DNA from: an uncultured Eggerthellaceae bacterium
GTDB taxonomy: Bacteria > Actinomycetota > Coriobacteriia > Coriobacteriales > Eggerthellaceae
Direction of reading: 5' to 3'
Assembly: GCA_934617425.1 (NCBI GenBank)
Contig: CAKTUD010000004.1
Location: 94,430-158,429 of the forward strand
Length of the DNA: 64,000 nucleotides
The notes under the pieces are model-generated. The model was given only the letters and a program-made list of their open reading frames with translations, had not been told where the DNA came from and made no database searches. Shown one piece after another: positions 25,051 to 33,010 of the stretch. A program made the position numbers and the translations under genes. The number at the start of each line of letters is the position of its first letter. Within the stretch, counting starts at the first letter, position 1.

Positions 25051-25209
25051 GTGGCTTCGTTCGTTATGGATATCGAGGAACTGGAAAAGAACGTGAAGGC
25101 CGTTCTCTCTGAGGTGTATCACAGCGGAGACGAATTGATCGTGACGCGCAAAGATAGACCCTGGGTGAAAATAGTTGCCGCCGACGAAGATGCGCTCGAA
25201 AAGGAATAA
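25051..25209 (+). CDS. Small Phd/YefM-type antitoxin-like protein without a toxin partner
   Basis: A 52-residue protein, VASFVMDIEELEKN then AVLSEVYHSGDELIVTRKDRPWVKIV. The spacing of the helix, the G-D-E-L-I-V-T-R turn and the x-K-I-V strand match the N-terminal DNA-binding part of Phd/YefM antitoxins. I chose the GTG at 25051, seven bases after AAGGAGA; ATG at 25066 is the alternative. Neither the upstream ricT nor the downstream pncB is a toxin, so it is an orphan and may act as a small regulator. The short C terminus leaves little room for a toxin-binding tail. Confidence 0.6.
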   Translation: MASFVMDIEELEKNVKAVLSEVYHSGDELIVTRKDRPWVKIVAADEDALEKE

Positions 25210-25251
25210 AGTCATTTGCCTATAAAAGGGAAAGCGCAAGGAAGCGATTGC

Positions 25252-26700
25252 ATGAATATGGACTACGCATTGTTCACCGATTTGTACCAAGTTACCATGG
25301 CTCAAGGCTATTGGGAGCACGGCATGGCTGACACCGAGGCGTGCTTTCACATGTATTTCCGCGACTACCCCTTCAAGGGAGGTTACGCGGTCGCTTGCGG
25401 CATGGATCAACTTGCCGAGTTGGTGGAGTCGTGCAGGTTCAGCAGCGATGACATCGAGTATCTGCGTTCGCTCAAGGCTCCCGGTGGCGGTGATTTGTTC
25501 AAGCCCGATTTCCTCGATTACCTGGCCGATTTCGAGCTGAACGTCGATATCGATGCCGTTCGCGAGGGCACTATCGTTTTCCCGAACGAACCGTTGGTCC
25601 GCGTGACGGGAAATATCCTTGATTGCCAGCTTATTGAGACGCCGCTTTTGAATTGCGTGAATTTCGAGACGCTTATCGCAACGAAGGCGGCGCGCATTTG
25701 CCAGGCGGCGGAAACCCCGGTTGCGGAGTTCGGCCTTAGACGCGCGCAAGGCATTGGCGGCTTGTGGGCCTCCCGCGCTGCTGTCGTGGGTGGATGCGCT
25801 TCCACATCGAATATCCTTGCAGGAAAAGAGTACGGCATTCCTGTATCGGGCACGCACGCTCATTCGTGGGTGATGTCGTTTCCCGATGAGCTTACCGCTT
25901 TTCGCGCGTATGCGAAGTCCTTCCCGACCAATTGCGTGCTGTTGGTAGACACCTACGACGTCGAGCAGGGCATCAAAAACGCCATTACCGTCGGCCTCGA
26001 GATGAAGGCGCGCGGCGAGCGTTTGTCGGGCATTCGCATCGATTCGGGCGACTTGGCGTGGGAATGCAAGATGGCGCGCCGCATGCTCGACGAAGCGGGA
26101 CTTACCGATTGCGGCGTCGTTCTTTCCAATGATTTGGACGAATATCTTATTCGCTCTATCCGCGATGAGAGCGCAGTCGTCGCATCTTGGGGTGTCGGTA
26201 CCAAGTTGGCATCGGCTTACGATCAGCCTACGCTTGGCGGTGTGTACAAGCTGAGCGCCACGCGTAAGCCAGGTGGGGAATGGGTCGACCATCTGAAGAT
26301 CACGGGGTCTGCCACGAAGCTCACCACCCCCGGCGTGCTCGATGTTCGTCGTTATTATTACGACAACGGAAAGATCGCGGGCGACATGGTGTTCGATGTC
26401 AATCGCGAAGTGAATTCGAGTGAGGTCATCGTCGATCCCTTTGATGAGCTGCGGCAAAAGCATCTTGGCGGCAAGCACTACGAAACGCTTTTAAAGCCGC
26501 TTGCTCGGGCTGGCAAGGTGGTGCTTTCGGTCGACGATCGCGATGCCATGACCGCGCAAGCCTTCGCACGCGAAGGGATGGGGACGCTCGATGAAACCCA
26601 GAAGCGCATCATGAACCCGCATACGTATCCGGTTGGTCTCGAACGAGGCCTTTACGAGCGACGTCGCGATTTGGCGAAGCGCCTGCGCGGTCTCGATTAG
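25252..26700 (+). CDS. pncB: Nicotinate phosphoribosyltransferase
   Basis: PncB joins nicotinate to PRPP to give nicotinate mononucleotide, feeding NAD synthesis with NadE. The 482-residue protein begins MNMDYALFTDLYQVTMAQGYWEHG and contains ACFHMYFR-type and GGYAVACGMDQL segments, FNLRRAQG-like GLRRAQGIGGLWASRAA, SGTHAHSWVMSF with the catalytic His, and GIRIDSGDLAWECKMARRMLD with LSNDLDEYLI. The start at 25252 follows AAGGAAG; a TTG at 25216 is less likely. degV follows after 20 bp. Confidence 0.94.
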   Translation: MNMDYALFTDLYQVTMAQGYWEHGMADTEACFHMYFRDYPFKGGYAVACGMDQLAELVESCRFSSDDIEYLRSLKAPGGGDLFKPDFLDYLADFELNVDIDAVREGTIVFPNEPLVRVTGNILDCQLIETPLLNCVNFETLIATKAARICQAAETPVAEFGLRRAQGIGGLWASRAAVVGGCASTSNILAGKEYGIPVSGTHAHSWVMSFPDELTAFRAYAKSFPTNCVLLVDTYDVEQGIKNAITVGLEMKARGERLSGIRIDSGDLAWECKMARRMLDEAGLTDCGVVLSNDLDEYLIRSIRDESAVVASWGVGTKLASAYDQPTLGGVYKLSATRKPGGEWVDHLKITGSATKLTTPGVLDVRRYYYDNGKIAGDMVFDVNREVNSSEVIVDPFDELRQKHLGGKHYETLLKPLARAGKVVLSVDDRDAMTAQAFAREGMGTLDETQKRIMNPHTYPVGLERGLYERRRDLAKRLRGLD

Positions 26701-26720
26701 AGCTAGAACGAGGAGAAAGC

Positions 26721-27653
26721 ATGTCTTGCGAACCCCAATGCAACCTCATCATCGACACTACGTGCGACTTGCCTTTCGAGCTTGTAGACGTGCCCGGCGT
26801 CGAGGTCATCAACTTCCCCTATATCATGGGCAACCGTGAGCATATCGACGACTTCTTCCAAACGATTTCCCCGAAGGAGTTCTACGCCTCGATGCGCAAG
26901 GGCGAAGTTCCCACCACGGCGCAGGTGCCCATAACTGCTTTCAGCGAAACGTTCATGCGCGCCATCGAAAGCGGCGTCCCTACGGTTTATCTAAGCTTTA
27001 CCAGCGGGCTTTCGGGAAGCTACAACACGGCGGTTTTGGTGCGCGATCAGCTTGTTGCCGAACATCCTGATGCCGAGCTTTACGTGGTCGATACCAAGCT
27101 CGCCTCCATCGCCGAAGGCTTGGTTGTCTACGAGGCGATTCACCAGCGCAGCCAAGGGCTTACCGCAAAGGAAATGGTCGAATGGGTTGAGGAAGCGCGC
27201 TATTTCGTGAACGAGATGTTCACGCTCGATTCGCTCGAGTGGCTCAAGCGCGGCGGCCGCATTCCCTCATCGGTCGCCTTTGCCGGCAGCAAGCTCGATG
27301 TGAAGCCTATGCTCGATATCGCTCTCGACGGAAGGCTGGGCATCGTCGGCGTTGCTCGTGGCCGCAAGAAGGCTATTCGTCAAATCGTCGATTATTATGC
27401 GAAGAATGCCGAATCTGACGGTTCGAGCAAGATGGTCATCATCGGTCACGCTGATTGTCCGAAAGACGCCGAGCGTTTGAAGAACGAGCTTTTGAAAGTT
27501 GACGATGCGTTGATGTTCATGGACGCGAACATCGGTCCGGTCATCGGTTCGCACGTCGGTCCCGGTATGCTGGCCATGGTCTTTTGGGGCCACGACTCGC
27601 GCGAGGCGACCACGGTTTCCGAGCGAATTGCGCGCAAGGTTCGTCGTCAGTAA
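26721..27653 (+). CDS. DegV family fatty-acid-binding protein
   Basis: DegV proteins bind a single fatty acid and can act as the FakB subunit that presents it to the kinase FakA. The 310-residue protein has LIIDTTCDLPFEL, VPTTAQVPITAF, SFTSGLSGSYNTA with the lipid-carboxylate-contacting Ser, VDTKLASIAEGLVV, LEWLKRGGRIPSS and GPVIGSHVGPGMLAMVFWG, all in family order. The kinase FakA is not in the window, so which lipid it carries and for what is open. A GAACGAGGAGAAAGC ribosome site precedes the ATG. Confidence 0.92.
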   Translation: MSCEPQCNLIIDTTCDLPFELVDVPGVEVINFPYIMGNREHIDDFFQTISPKEFYASMRKGEVPTTAQVPITAFSETFMRAIESGVPTVYLSFTSGLSGSYNTAVLVRDQLVAEHPDAELYVVDTKLASIAEGLVVYEAIHQRSQGLTAKEMVEWVEEARYFVNEMFTLDSLEWLKRGGRIPSSVAFAGSKLDVKPMLDIALDGRLGIVGVARGRKKAIRQIVDYYAKNAESDGSSKMVIIGHADCPKDAERLKNELLKVDDALMFMDANIGPVIGSHVGPGMLAMVFWGHDSREATTVSERIARKVRRQ

Positions 27654-27695
27654 AGTGCCGCCTTGGTGCGGGTGATTTTGAATACGAGGTTTCCA

Positions 27696-28793
27696 ATGGT
27701 TAAAAGCTATTTCTACGCCGGCAACGAAACCGTAGGCGCTTATGTGCGCGGCGTCTTGGCGGCGCATGACTGGGTTTGCGAGGATGCGCCCGAAGACGCC
27801 GAGGTCGTCATCACGTATTTCACGACGGTCACAGCGCTTGAGGACGAGTATTTCGGAACCGACGGCATCATCAAGCGAGCAGCGCCCAAAGCCTTGCTCA
27901 TCGATCTTTCGGCGTCAACGCCCAATTTCGCGCGCGATCTTTCCGCTGTGGCGCAGGTAAACGACATGCGTCCGGTCGAGGCGCCCATCGTGGTTTTGGA
28001 CACGACGCGCGATAATGCTTTTTCCGATCCCGAAAACATCGCTGCCTTCGTAGCGGGCGACAAGAGCGATATCGAGGCAGCTACTGCTGTTCTCGAGTTG
28101 ATTATCGGCAACGCGCAGGTTGTGGGTGCTGCTGGTTCGGCCGTGCTGGCCCGCGCCGCGCTTGCTATCCAGGTTGCTGCGCAGATAATATCCGCAGTTG
28201 AGGCAGACGCCCTTTATCGTGCCATCCAGCACGATCCGGCTTCGGAGGGCGATATCGAGGGTAGCGCGGGCGCGGCTTCCCCCCATGCCGAGCAGGTGCT
28301 TTCCGCTGTTGCCGAGAAGCGCTTCTCGGGTACCTACACCATCGAGATGTTCATGGGCGAGATAGCGGCGGCGATGGCTGCTGCCGACGATGTCGAGTTG
28401 GTCCTTCCTCAGCTCGAGGCCGGCATGCGTGTGCTCGAGCTTTTGGCTGTTATCGGCGGTGTTGACATGTCGCCCGCTGCTTTGGCTCTTTTGTATCGCG
28501 ACGAAGACGAGGTTCGCGCGGCGGGCTTGGATTGGTCGCGTGCAGCAGAATTCTATAGCGACGATTCGCAGCGTGACGATTCCGACGGTTCTGACAGCTA
28601 CGATGATTACGAGGGCGCGGTGGAAGGCGCGCATGATCACGAATGCTGCGGCGGCCATCATCACGGTGAGGGCGAATGCTCGTGTGGCCACGACCACCAT
28701 CACGAAGAAGACCCTTACGATGGAATCGGCTACGATGACGGTTATGCCGAGCGTGAATATCAGGACGCTGACGATTTCTTCAGCGATCGCTAA
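27696..28793 (+). CDS. Hydroxyacid-dehydrogenase-like protein with His/Cys-rich C-terminal tail
   Basis: A 365-residue protein with weak resemblance to the 6-phosphogluconate/3-hydroxyisobutyrate dehydrogenase family: VITYFTTVTALED, then LLIDLSASTPNFA and PVEAPIVVLDT match that family's post-Rossmann blocks. However, the start KSYFYAGNETVGAYVRG lacks the GxGxxG dinucleotide loop, so NAD binding is doubtful. The middle is Ala-rich helix. The last 60 residues contain a dense His/Cys run (DHECCGGHHHGEGECSCGHD and on) followed by an acidic, Tyr-rich end, a likely metal-binding segment. ATG at 27696 follows GAGGT; a TTG at 27663 is possible. Function is unknown; redox or metal handling is a guess. 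Confidence 0.55.
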   Translation: MVKSYFYAGNETVGAYVRGVLAAHDWVCEDAPEDAEVVITYFTTVTALEDEYFGTDGIIKRAAPKALLIDLSASTPNFARDLSAVAQVNDMRPVEAPIVVLDTTRDNAFSDPENIAAFVAGDKSDIEAATAVLELIIGNAQVVGAAGSAVLARAALAIQVAAQIISAVEADALYRAIQHDPASEGDIEGSAGAASPHAEQVLSAVAEKRFSGTYTIEMFMGEIAAAMAAADDVELVLPQLEAGMRVLELLAVIGGVDMSPAALALLYRDEDEVRAAGLDWSRAAEFYSDDSQRDDSDGSDSYDDYEGAVEGAHDHECCGGHHHGEGECSCGHDHHHEEDPYDGIGYDDGYAEREYQDADDFFSDR

Positions 28794-28810
28794 TCTTTTT
28801 GGCTGCAGCG

Positions 28811-29776
28811 ATGACGGAAAATCTGCATGATGACCCGTGCAATTTGTGTCCGCGTTTGTGCGGCGCCGCTAGAAAGCATGGGGCGAAGGGCCTTTGCGGG
28901 GCGGATGGCATGTTACGTGTGGCGCGCGCGGCGCTTCATTTTTGGGAAGAGCCACCTCTTTCGGGCACGGCTGGTTCGGGTGCGGTGTTTTTCGTCGGGT
29001 GCCCGCTCGGTTGCGTTTATTGCCAGAATGCCGCAATCGCCAAGGGCGAGCATGGCGTTGTCGTAACCACGCAGCGTTTGGCGCAGATTTTTCTTGAGCT
29101 GCAAGCGAAAGGCGCCCTGAACATCAATTGCGTGACGCCTACGCATTATTCGCTTCAAATCAAAGAGGCTGTTTCGCTTGCGCGCGCGAATGGTCTTGAA
29201 TTGCCGATTGTTTGGAACACTTCTAGCTATGAACGCGTTGGGGCTGTTCGTGCACTTGTCGATACGGTCGACATCTACCTTGCCGACTTCAAGTATGCAA
29301 GTGCCGAGCCGGCGCGGTTGTATTCTCATGCCGAAACGTATCCCGAGGTTGCGCTGCGTGCGCTTGATGCCATGGTTTCCGCCGTGGGCACGCCGACGTT
29401 CGACGAATACCACGGCGAGATGCGCATGACGCGCGGCGTGATCGTACGGCATTTGCTTTTGCCGGGCGGCCTGGATGACTCGATGCGCGTGGTGTCCCTT
29501 TTGCATGAACGTTACGGCAATAGCATCATGGTGTCGATCATGAATCAGTACACGCCGATTCTCGCAACCGATGCGGCGGCGGGTGATGGACGCGCGCAAA
29601 AGGAGCTAGCCCTTCATCCCGAGCTTGCAAACAGCGTTCCCGATGAGGAATATGAGCGGCTTCTCGACTTCGCCGATTCTATCGGTATGGAGGATTATTT
29701 CTGGCAGGATGGCGCTGCTGCCAAGGAGAGCTTCGTGCCTGCTTGGGACGGCGAAGGCGTGCTTCTTGCGGAATGA
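28811..29776 (+). CDS. Radical SAM protein, pyruvate formate-lyase-activase-like
   Basis: A 321-residue radical SAM enzyme. The cluster motif is CPLGCVYCQN (CxxxCxxC) at about residues 62-71, preceded by a second Cys set near the start, DDPCNLCPRLCGAARKHGAKGLCG, that may hold an auxiliary cluster. NINCVTPTHY, VWNTSSYE and DIYLADFKYA follow, the layout of the PflA-like group annotated as putative pyruvate formate-lyase activating enzymes (COG1313 type). The glycyl-radical enzyme it would activate is not in the window, and members of this group may act elsewhere. It is 17 bp after the His/Cys-tailed gene and probably co-transcribed with it. Confidence 0.82.
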   Translation: MTENLHDDPCNLCPRLCGAARKHGAKGLCGADGMLRVARAALHFWEEPPLSGTAGSGAVFFVGCPLGCVYCQNAAIAKGEHGVVVTTQRLAQIFLELQAKGALNINCVTPTHYSLQIKEAVSLARANGLELPIVWNTSSYERVGAVRALVDTVDIYLADFKYASAEPARLYSHAETYPEVALRALDAMVSAVGTPTFDEYHGEMRMTRGVIVRHLLLPGGLDDSMRVVSLLHERYGNSIMVSIMNQYTPILATDAAAGDGRAQKELALHPELANSVPDEEYERLLDFADSIGMEDYFWQDGAAAKESFVPAWDGEGVLLAE

Positions 29777-29853
29777 CGCTATCTCGCGATCGCGGCGCGC
29801 GCGGACTCGAATGCCGAGGCAGCGAATTCCGCCTTGGGTTTTTGGCGGTTATC

Positions 29854-29882
29854 TTAGCAAAGGAATCTCGACGTTCTATACT
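29854..29882 (+). promoter_or_regulatory. Promoter of the C26 hydrolase/ATP-grasp operon
   Basis: TTAGCA (29854-29859), 17-bp spacer, TATACT (29877-29882), 38 bp before the first start codon. Confidence 0.6.
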
Positions 29883-29920
29883 TCGGGAATCGGCGAAAAT
29901 CAAAGGACGATCAAGCAGAT

Positions 29921-30643
29921 ATGCATCCAACAATAGCCATTTCCTTCCAAGTTGAAGACAATGTCGAAGCGTATTCGATTCAGCGAGGCTATATCGATTT
30001 CGTAACCGCTTTCGGAGGCATCCCGATCATGTTGCCGCCTCAGGCGAATGCCGAGGCGGTTTCGCAAGTGCTCGATATCGTCGACGGGGTGCTGATTCCT
30101 GGTGGAGACGATATCGACCCGGCTCTTTACGGCCAGGAGCGGACGTCTTTCAAAGATAAGCCAAAGGTCGAGCGTGATGCGATCGAGCCGTATTTGGTGC
30201 TGCAATGTGCCGAGAGAAACATTCCTTACCTTGGCATTTGCCGAGGCCTCCAAATCATGAACGTCGCCTTTGGGGGCACGCTTTGCCAAAGCATTGCCGA
30301 TTTGCCCGGCGATCATCTTGAGCATTGGCAACATCTTCCGTTCCAGAGTCCTTCGCATTCGGTTGAAACGATGACGGGAACCTTGGTTGCGGATGTTTTC
30401 GGTGCTGGGAAAATTCGTGTCAACAGCATCCACCACCAAGCGGTTGACCGCATTGGCTCGGGGCTTTCGATCGGCGCCGTTTCGGAAGACGGAATCGCGG
30501 AGGCTTTGTCTTTGCTGGGGAAGGATTTCTTCGTGGGTGTTCAGTGGCATCCTGAGTTGGATGCGCAAGCGCCGTTCAGCAAATCGCTCGGACGCGCTTT
30601 TGTGGAAGCTAGCAGAAAAAGGATGGAACAGAGGCTTGCCTAG
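29921..30643 (+). CDS. Class I glutamine-amidotransferase-like hydrolase (peptidase C26)
   Basis: A 240-residue hydrolase of the PuuD/gamma-glutamyl hydrolase family, which cleaves gamma-glutamyl amide bonds. The nucleophile sits in YLGICRGLQIMNVAFGG, the GGDDIDPALYG oxyanion-side loop precedes it, and the His-Glu pair is in VGVQWHPELDA. VNSIHHQAVDRI is also typical. PuuD itself removes glutamate from gamma-glutamyl-GABA, but no other putrescine-pathway gene is near. The next gene is a glutathionylspermidine-synthase-like ligase, which suggests the two form and break the same type of amide. Substrate unknown. Confidence 0.88.
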   Translation: MHPTIAISFQVEDNVEAYSIQRGYIDFVTAFGGIPIMLPPQANAEAVSQVLDIVDGVLIPGGDDIDPALYGQERTSFKDKPKVERDAIEPYLVLQCAERNIPYLGICRGLQIMNVAFGGTLCQSIADLPGDHLEHWQHLPFQSPSHSVETMTGTLVADVFGAGKIRVNSIHHQAVDRIGSGLSIGAVSEDGIAEALSLLGKDFFVGVQWHPELDAQAPFSKSLGRAFVEASRKRMEQRLA

Positions 30644-30699
30644 CCGCGCGGTGGAGCTCTCGGCCAGGGCGATAAGCGGAATATCGAAAGAGGTTCAAG

Positions 30700-32091
30700 A
30701 TGAACGCAGATGAAGCGTATACACGCGAATATCTAAGCTATGTTGCAAACGATGCCGACGATGCACGGCATCGTCGCGATGCGTGGGATTACATCCTCGA
30801 TTCCACGTCGGTCTTTGACGGCAAGCCCGTCTACACCGCCTATACCCCGCGTTTGTTTGGGCAGGCAACCTACGACCTTTTCAAGCAAACGGCAGAGACG
30901 CTGCACGGCATTCTCTCCAAGGTCATTGCGGAGTTTCAGCGAAATGCCGACTATCGCGCGCTCTTTTCGTTCGACCCGCGTCTTGAGCAGCTCATGTTGG
31001 TCCCTAGCGGTTATCCGAGCGCGCTGCCGTTCACGCGCGTCGATTGCTTTTTCAACGAGGATACGCATAGCTTGAAGTTTTGCGAGTTCAATACCGATGG
31101 TTCCTCGGGGATGAACGAGGACCGCGAGGCGGGCAATTGCATCAAGCAAAGCGCGCCTTTCAAGCGTTTTTCACAAGAGCACAAGGTCGAGACCATCGAG
31201 CAGGAAATGTTCGGCAATTGGATCGACGAATTCCTGTCTATTTACGCTACTTACGACAAGCGCGTGGAGAATCCGCACATCGCGCTGGTCGATTTCCTCG
31301 AGAATTCCGCGCTCGAAGAGTTCAAGGTCTATGCGAAGCTTTTCCAGGATCGCGGTTACCAGGTTTCTATCTTCGATGTTCGCGAGTTGTCGTTTGACGG
31401 CGAACGCTTGCATGGCAACGCGGCTTTTTGGGGCGAGAGCGATACCGACATCGACCTTATCTGGCGCCGTACGGTTGCCGCTGACGTTATGGAGCATTGG
31501 GAAGAAAGCCAGCCGCTGATGCAGGCGTATAGCGCCCATCGCGTGGCGCTGATCGGAAGTTTTGCTACCAATATCGTTCATGACAAGCAGATTTTCCGTG
31601 TGTTGCACCATCCTCAAACCGCTCAGTTTCTCACCGAGGACGAGAAGGCGCTAGTTCGCGATTGCATTCCGTATACGGCGTTTCTCGACCCGGAGGAAAT
31701 CGATATCGACGAAGTGCGCGCTCACCCGGAAAAGTGGGTGATAAAGCCGAGCGACGGTTATTGCAGCAAAAACGTCGAGGTGGGGCGCAATCATACCGTT
31801 GAAGAATGGGCTCGCATCGTTGATGAATGCTTGGCGGCAGAACAAGGCGCAAGCACACCGTTTTTAGTGCAGGAGTGCTGCGATCTTTTCAAGACCGACA
31901 CCATCCCGATGTACGGCAACGACGAAGATTATCTTGCGGCGCCTGTTCCTTACAACAATTTGACGGGCCTTTACCTTACGAACGGCCATTTTGCCGGCGT
32001 TTACAATCGTTTGGGGCCGAGGCTTATCATCTTGGGAAGCAAGGGCGGCGTGACGTCGGCGACGGTGTGGGTCGATGTCGAGAAGCGCTAG
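30700..32091 (+). CDS. ATP-grasp ligase of the glutathionylspermidine-synthase-like family
   Basis: A 463-residue protein with the GSP-synthase-type ATP-grasp fold: CEFNTDGSSGMNEDREAGN early on, then the ATP-binding part with WVIKPSDGYCSKNVEVG, TPFLVQECCDLF and YNNLTGLYLTNGHFAGVYNRLG. Such enzymes form an amide between a carboxylate and an amine using ATP. True glutathionylspermidine synthase also has an N-terminal CHAP amidase domain; here that domain is absent and a separate C26 hydrolase is encoded 56 bp upstream. Glutathione is not expected in this type of anaerobe, so the acid and amine are unknown. It overlaps the DUF1461 gene by 17 bases. Confidence 0.82.
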   Translation: MNADEAYTREYLSYVANDADDARHRRDAWDYILDSTSVFDGKPVYTAYTPRLFGQATYDLFKQTAETLHGILSKVIAEFQRNADYRALFSFDPRLEQLMLVPSGYPSALPFTRVDCFFNEDTHSLKFCEFNTDGSSGMNEDREAGNCIKQSAPFKRFSQEHKVETIEQEMFGNWIDEFLSIYATYDKRVENPHIALVDFLENSALEEFKVYAKLFQDRGYQVSIFDVRELSFDGERLHGNAAFWGESDTDIDLIWRRTVAADVMEHWEESQPLMQAYSAHRVALIGSFATNIVHDKQIFRVLHHPQTAQFLTEDEKALVRDCIPYTAFLDPEEIDIDEVRAHPEKWVIKPSDGYCSKNVEVGRNHTVEEWARIVDECLAAEQGASTPFLVQECCDLFKTDTIPMYGNDEDYLAAPVPYNNLTGLYLTNGHFAGVYNRLGPRLIILGSKGGVTSATVWVDVEKR

Positions 32092-32905
32092 GGCGAGAGG
32101 GGGCACGCGCCTGGGGCGATTTGCTGCGAGCAGCGTAGCCGTGCGCGTCACTCGCGCCGTTGCGACGTTATGTGCGGTGGTGCTGCTTTTGTCCAGCGGC
32201 TTCGTTGCGTGCGTCCTGCCGCCGACTACCCATGCGCTTGCGCAGGCAACGAGTTGCGCCGATGCTCGCACCGCATTCCTGCACGACGATATGGTGGCTA
32301 TTGCCGACGCTACGCGTGATTACTCTTTCGGCACGCACGATTACGATGCGCTTTTGCGAGAGGTCTACCGGGTGAATACGGGTGCTTCTTCGCGGGCTGC
32401 GGCATCCGGCAGGGCGCTCATCGGTGCTCCCAACCTCGAGGGGATCGACGAAGATGACACGAGATCGATCGAGCTGGCATTCTCCAAAGCGAGCGATCGA
32501 TTTGTTTATTCTGCTGACGTTGTGTCGCATTTGGATGATTGCTATGCGGTTGCGCATAGCGCTTATGTCGTATTGATCCTCATCGTTGCGTTGGCTGCTG
32601 CGTGCCTGGCTCTTCTGCGCGGAACGCGCAGGGTTGGTCAGGTGCTCTTCGATGCAGGGGCGGTCGTTTTCGGTTTGTTCGTAGCGCTTGGGGCTTGGGC
32701 TGCGATTGATTTCGATGCGCTTTTCACGGTGTTTCACAAAGTGCTATTCGCGCAGGGTAATTGGACATTTGCAGCCGACTCTCTCCTCATTTGCGCGCTT
32801 CCTACTGAATTTTGGATGGGAATGGGCGCTGTGTGGCTTGTGGTGAGCGCGATCGCATCTATACTGTCGATGCTGGTTGGGCGCAGGTTGCTCGCTTCGC
32901 GCTAG
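32075..32905 (+). CDS. DUF1461 family integral membrane protein
   Basis: A 276-residue membrane protein. An N-terminal helix (residues about 24-50) is followed by an extracellular part of about 110 residues, then three hydrophobic helices from about residue 165. The family signature near the end is clear: FHKVLFAQGNWTFAADS then LPTEFWMGMG. Members of DUF1461 are found in Firmicutes and Actinobacteria and have no known role. Starting inside the ATP-grasp gene, it is likely made together with it. The next gene, gltX, is 105 bp away and separate. Confidence 0.82.
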   Translation: MSRSARARGGTRLGRFAASSVAVRVTRAVATLCAVVLLLSSGFVACVLPPTTHALAQATSCADARTAFLHDDMVAIADATRDYSFGTHDYDALLREVYRVNTGASSRAAASGRALIGAPNLEGIDEDDTRSIELAFSKASDRFVYSADVVSHLDDCYAVAHSAYVVLILIVALAAACLALLRGTRRVGQVLFDAGAVVFGLFVALGAWAAIDFDALFTVFHKVLFAQGNWTFAADSLLICALPTEFWMGMGAVWLVVSAIASILSMLVGRRLLASR

Positions 32906-33010
32906 CGGCGCGAGAAGTGCTTGTCCGACCTGGTTTTCGCAAAGATATGCTTGCGGGTGCAGATTGGGATCGATCCTGCAGTTTTCATAATCTATCGAAA
33001 GTGAGTTCTC

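Noticed and set aside
25051..25209. Complete toxin-antitoxin system
   Set aside because: No toxin-sized frame lies next to the antitoxin-like gene; pncB follows after 42 bp and ricT ends 84 bp before.
24991..26478. 495-codon minus-strand open frame opposite pncB
   Set aside because: It is the antisense shadow of pncB, with no ribosome site and no recognisable domain.
32906..33010. T-box or other amino-acid-sensing leader before gltX
   Set aside because: The interval is only 105 bp and lacks the T-box core sequence and antiterminator; the same is true before trpS.
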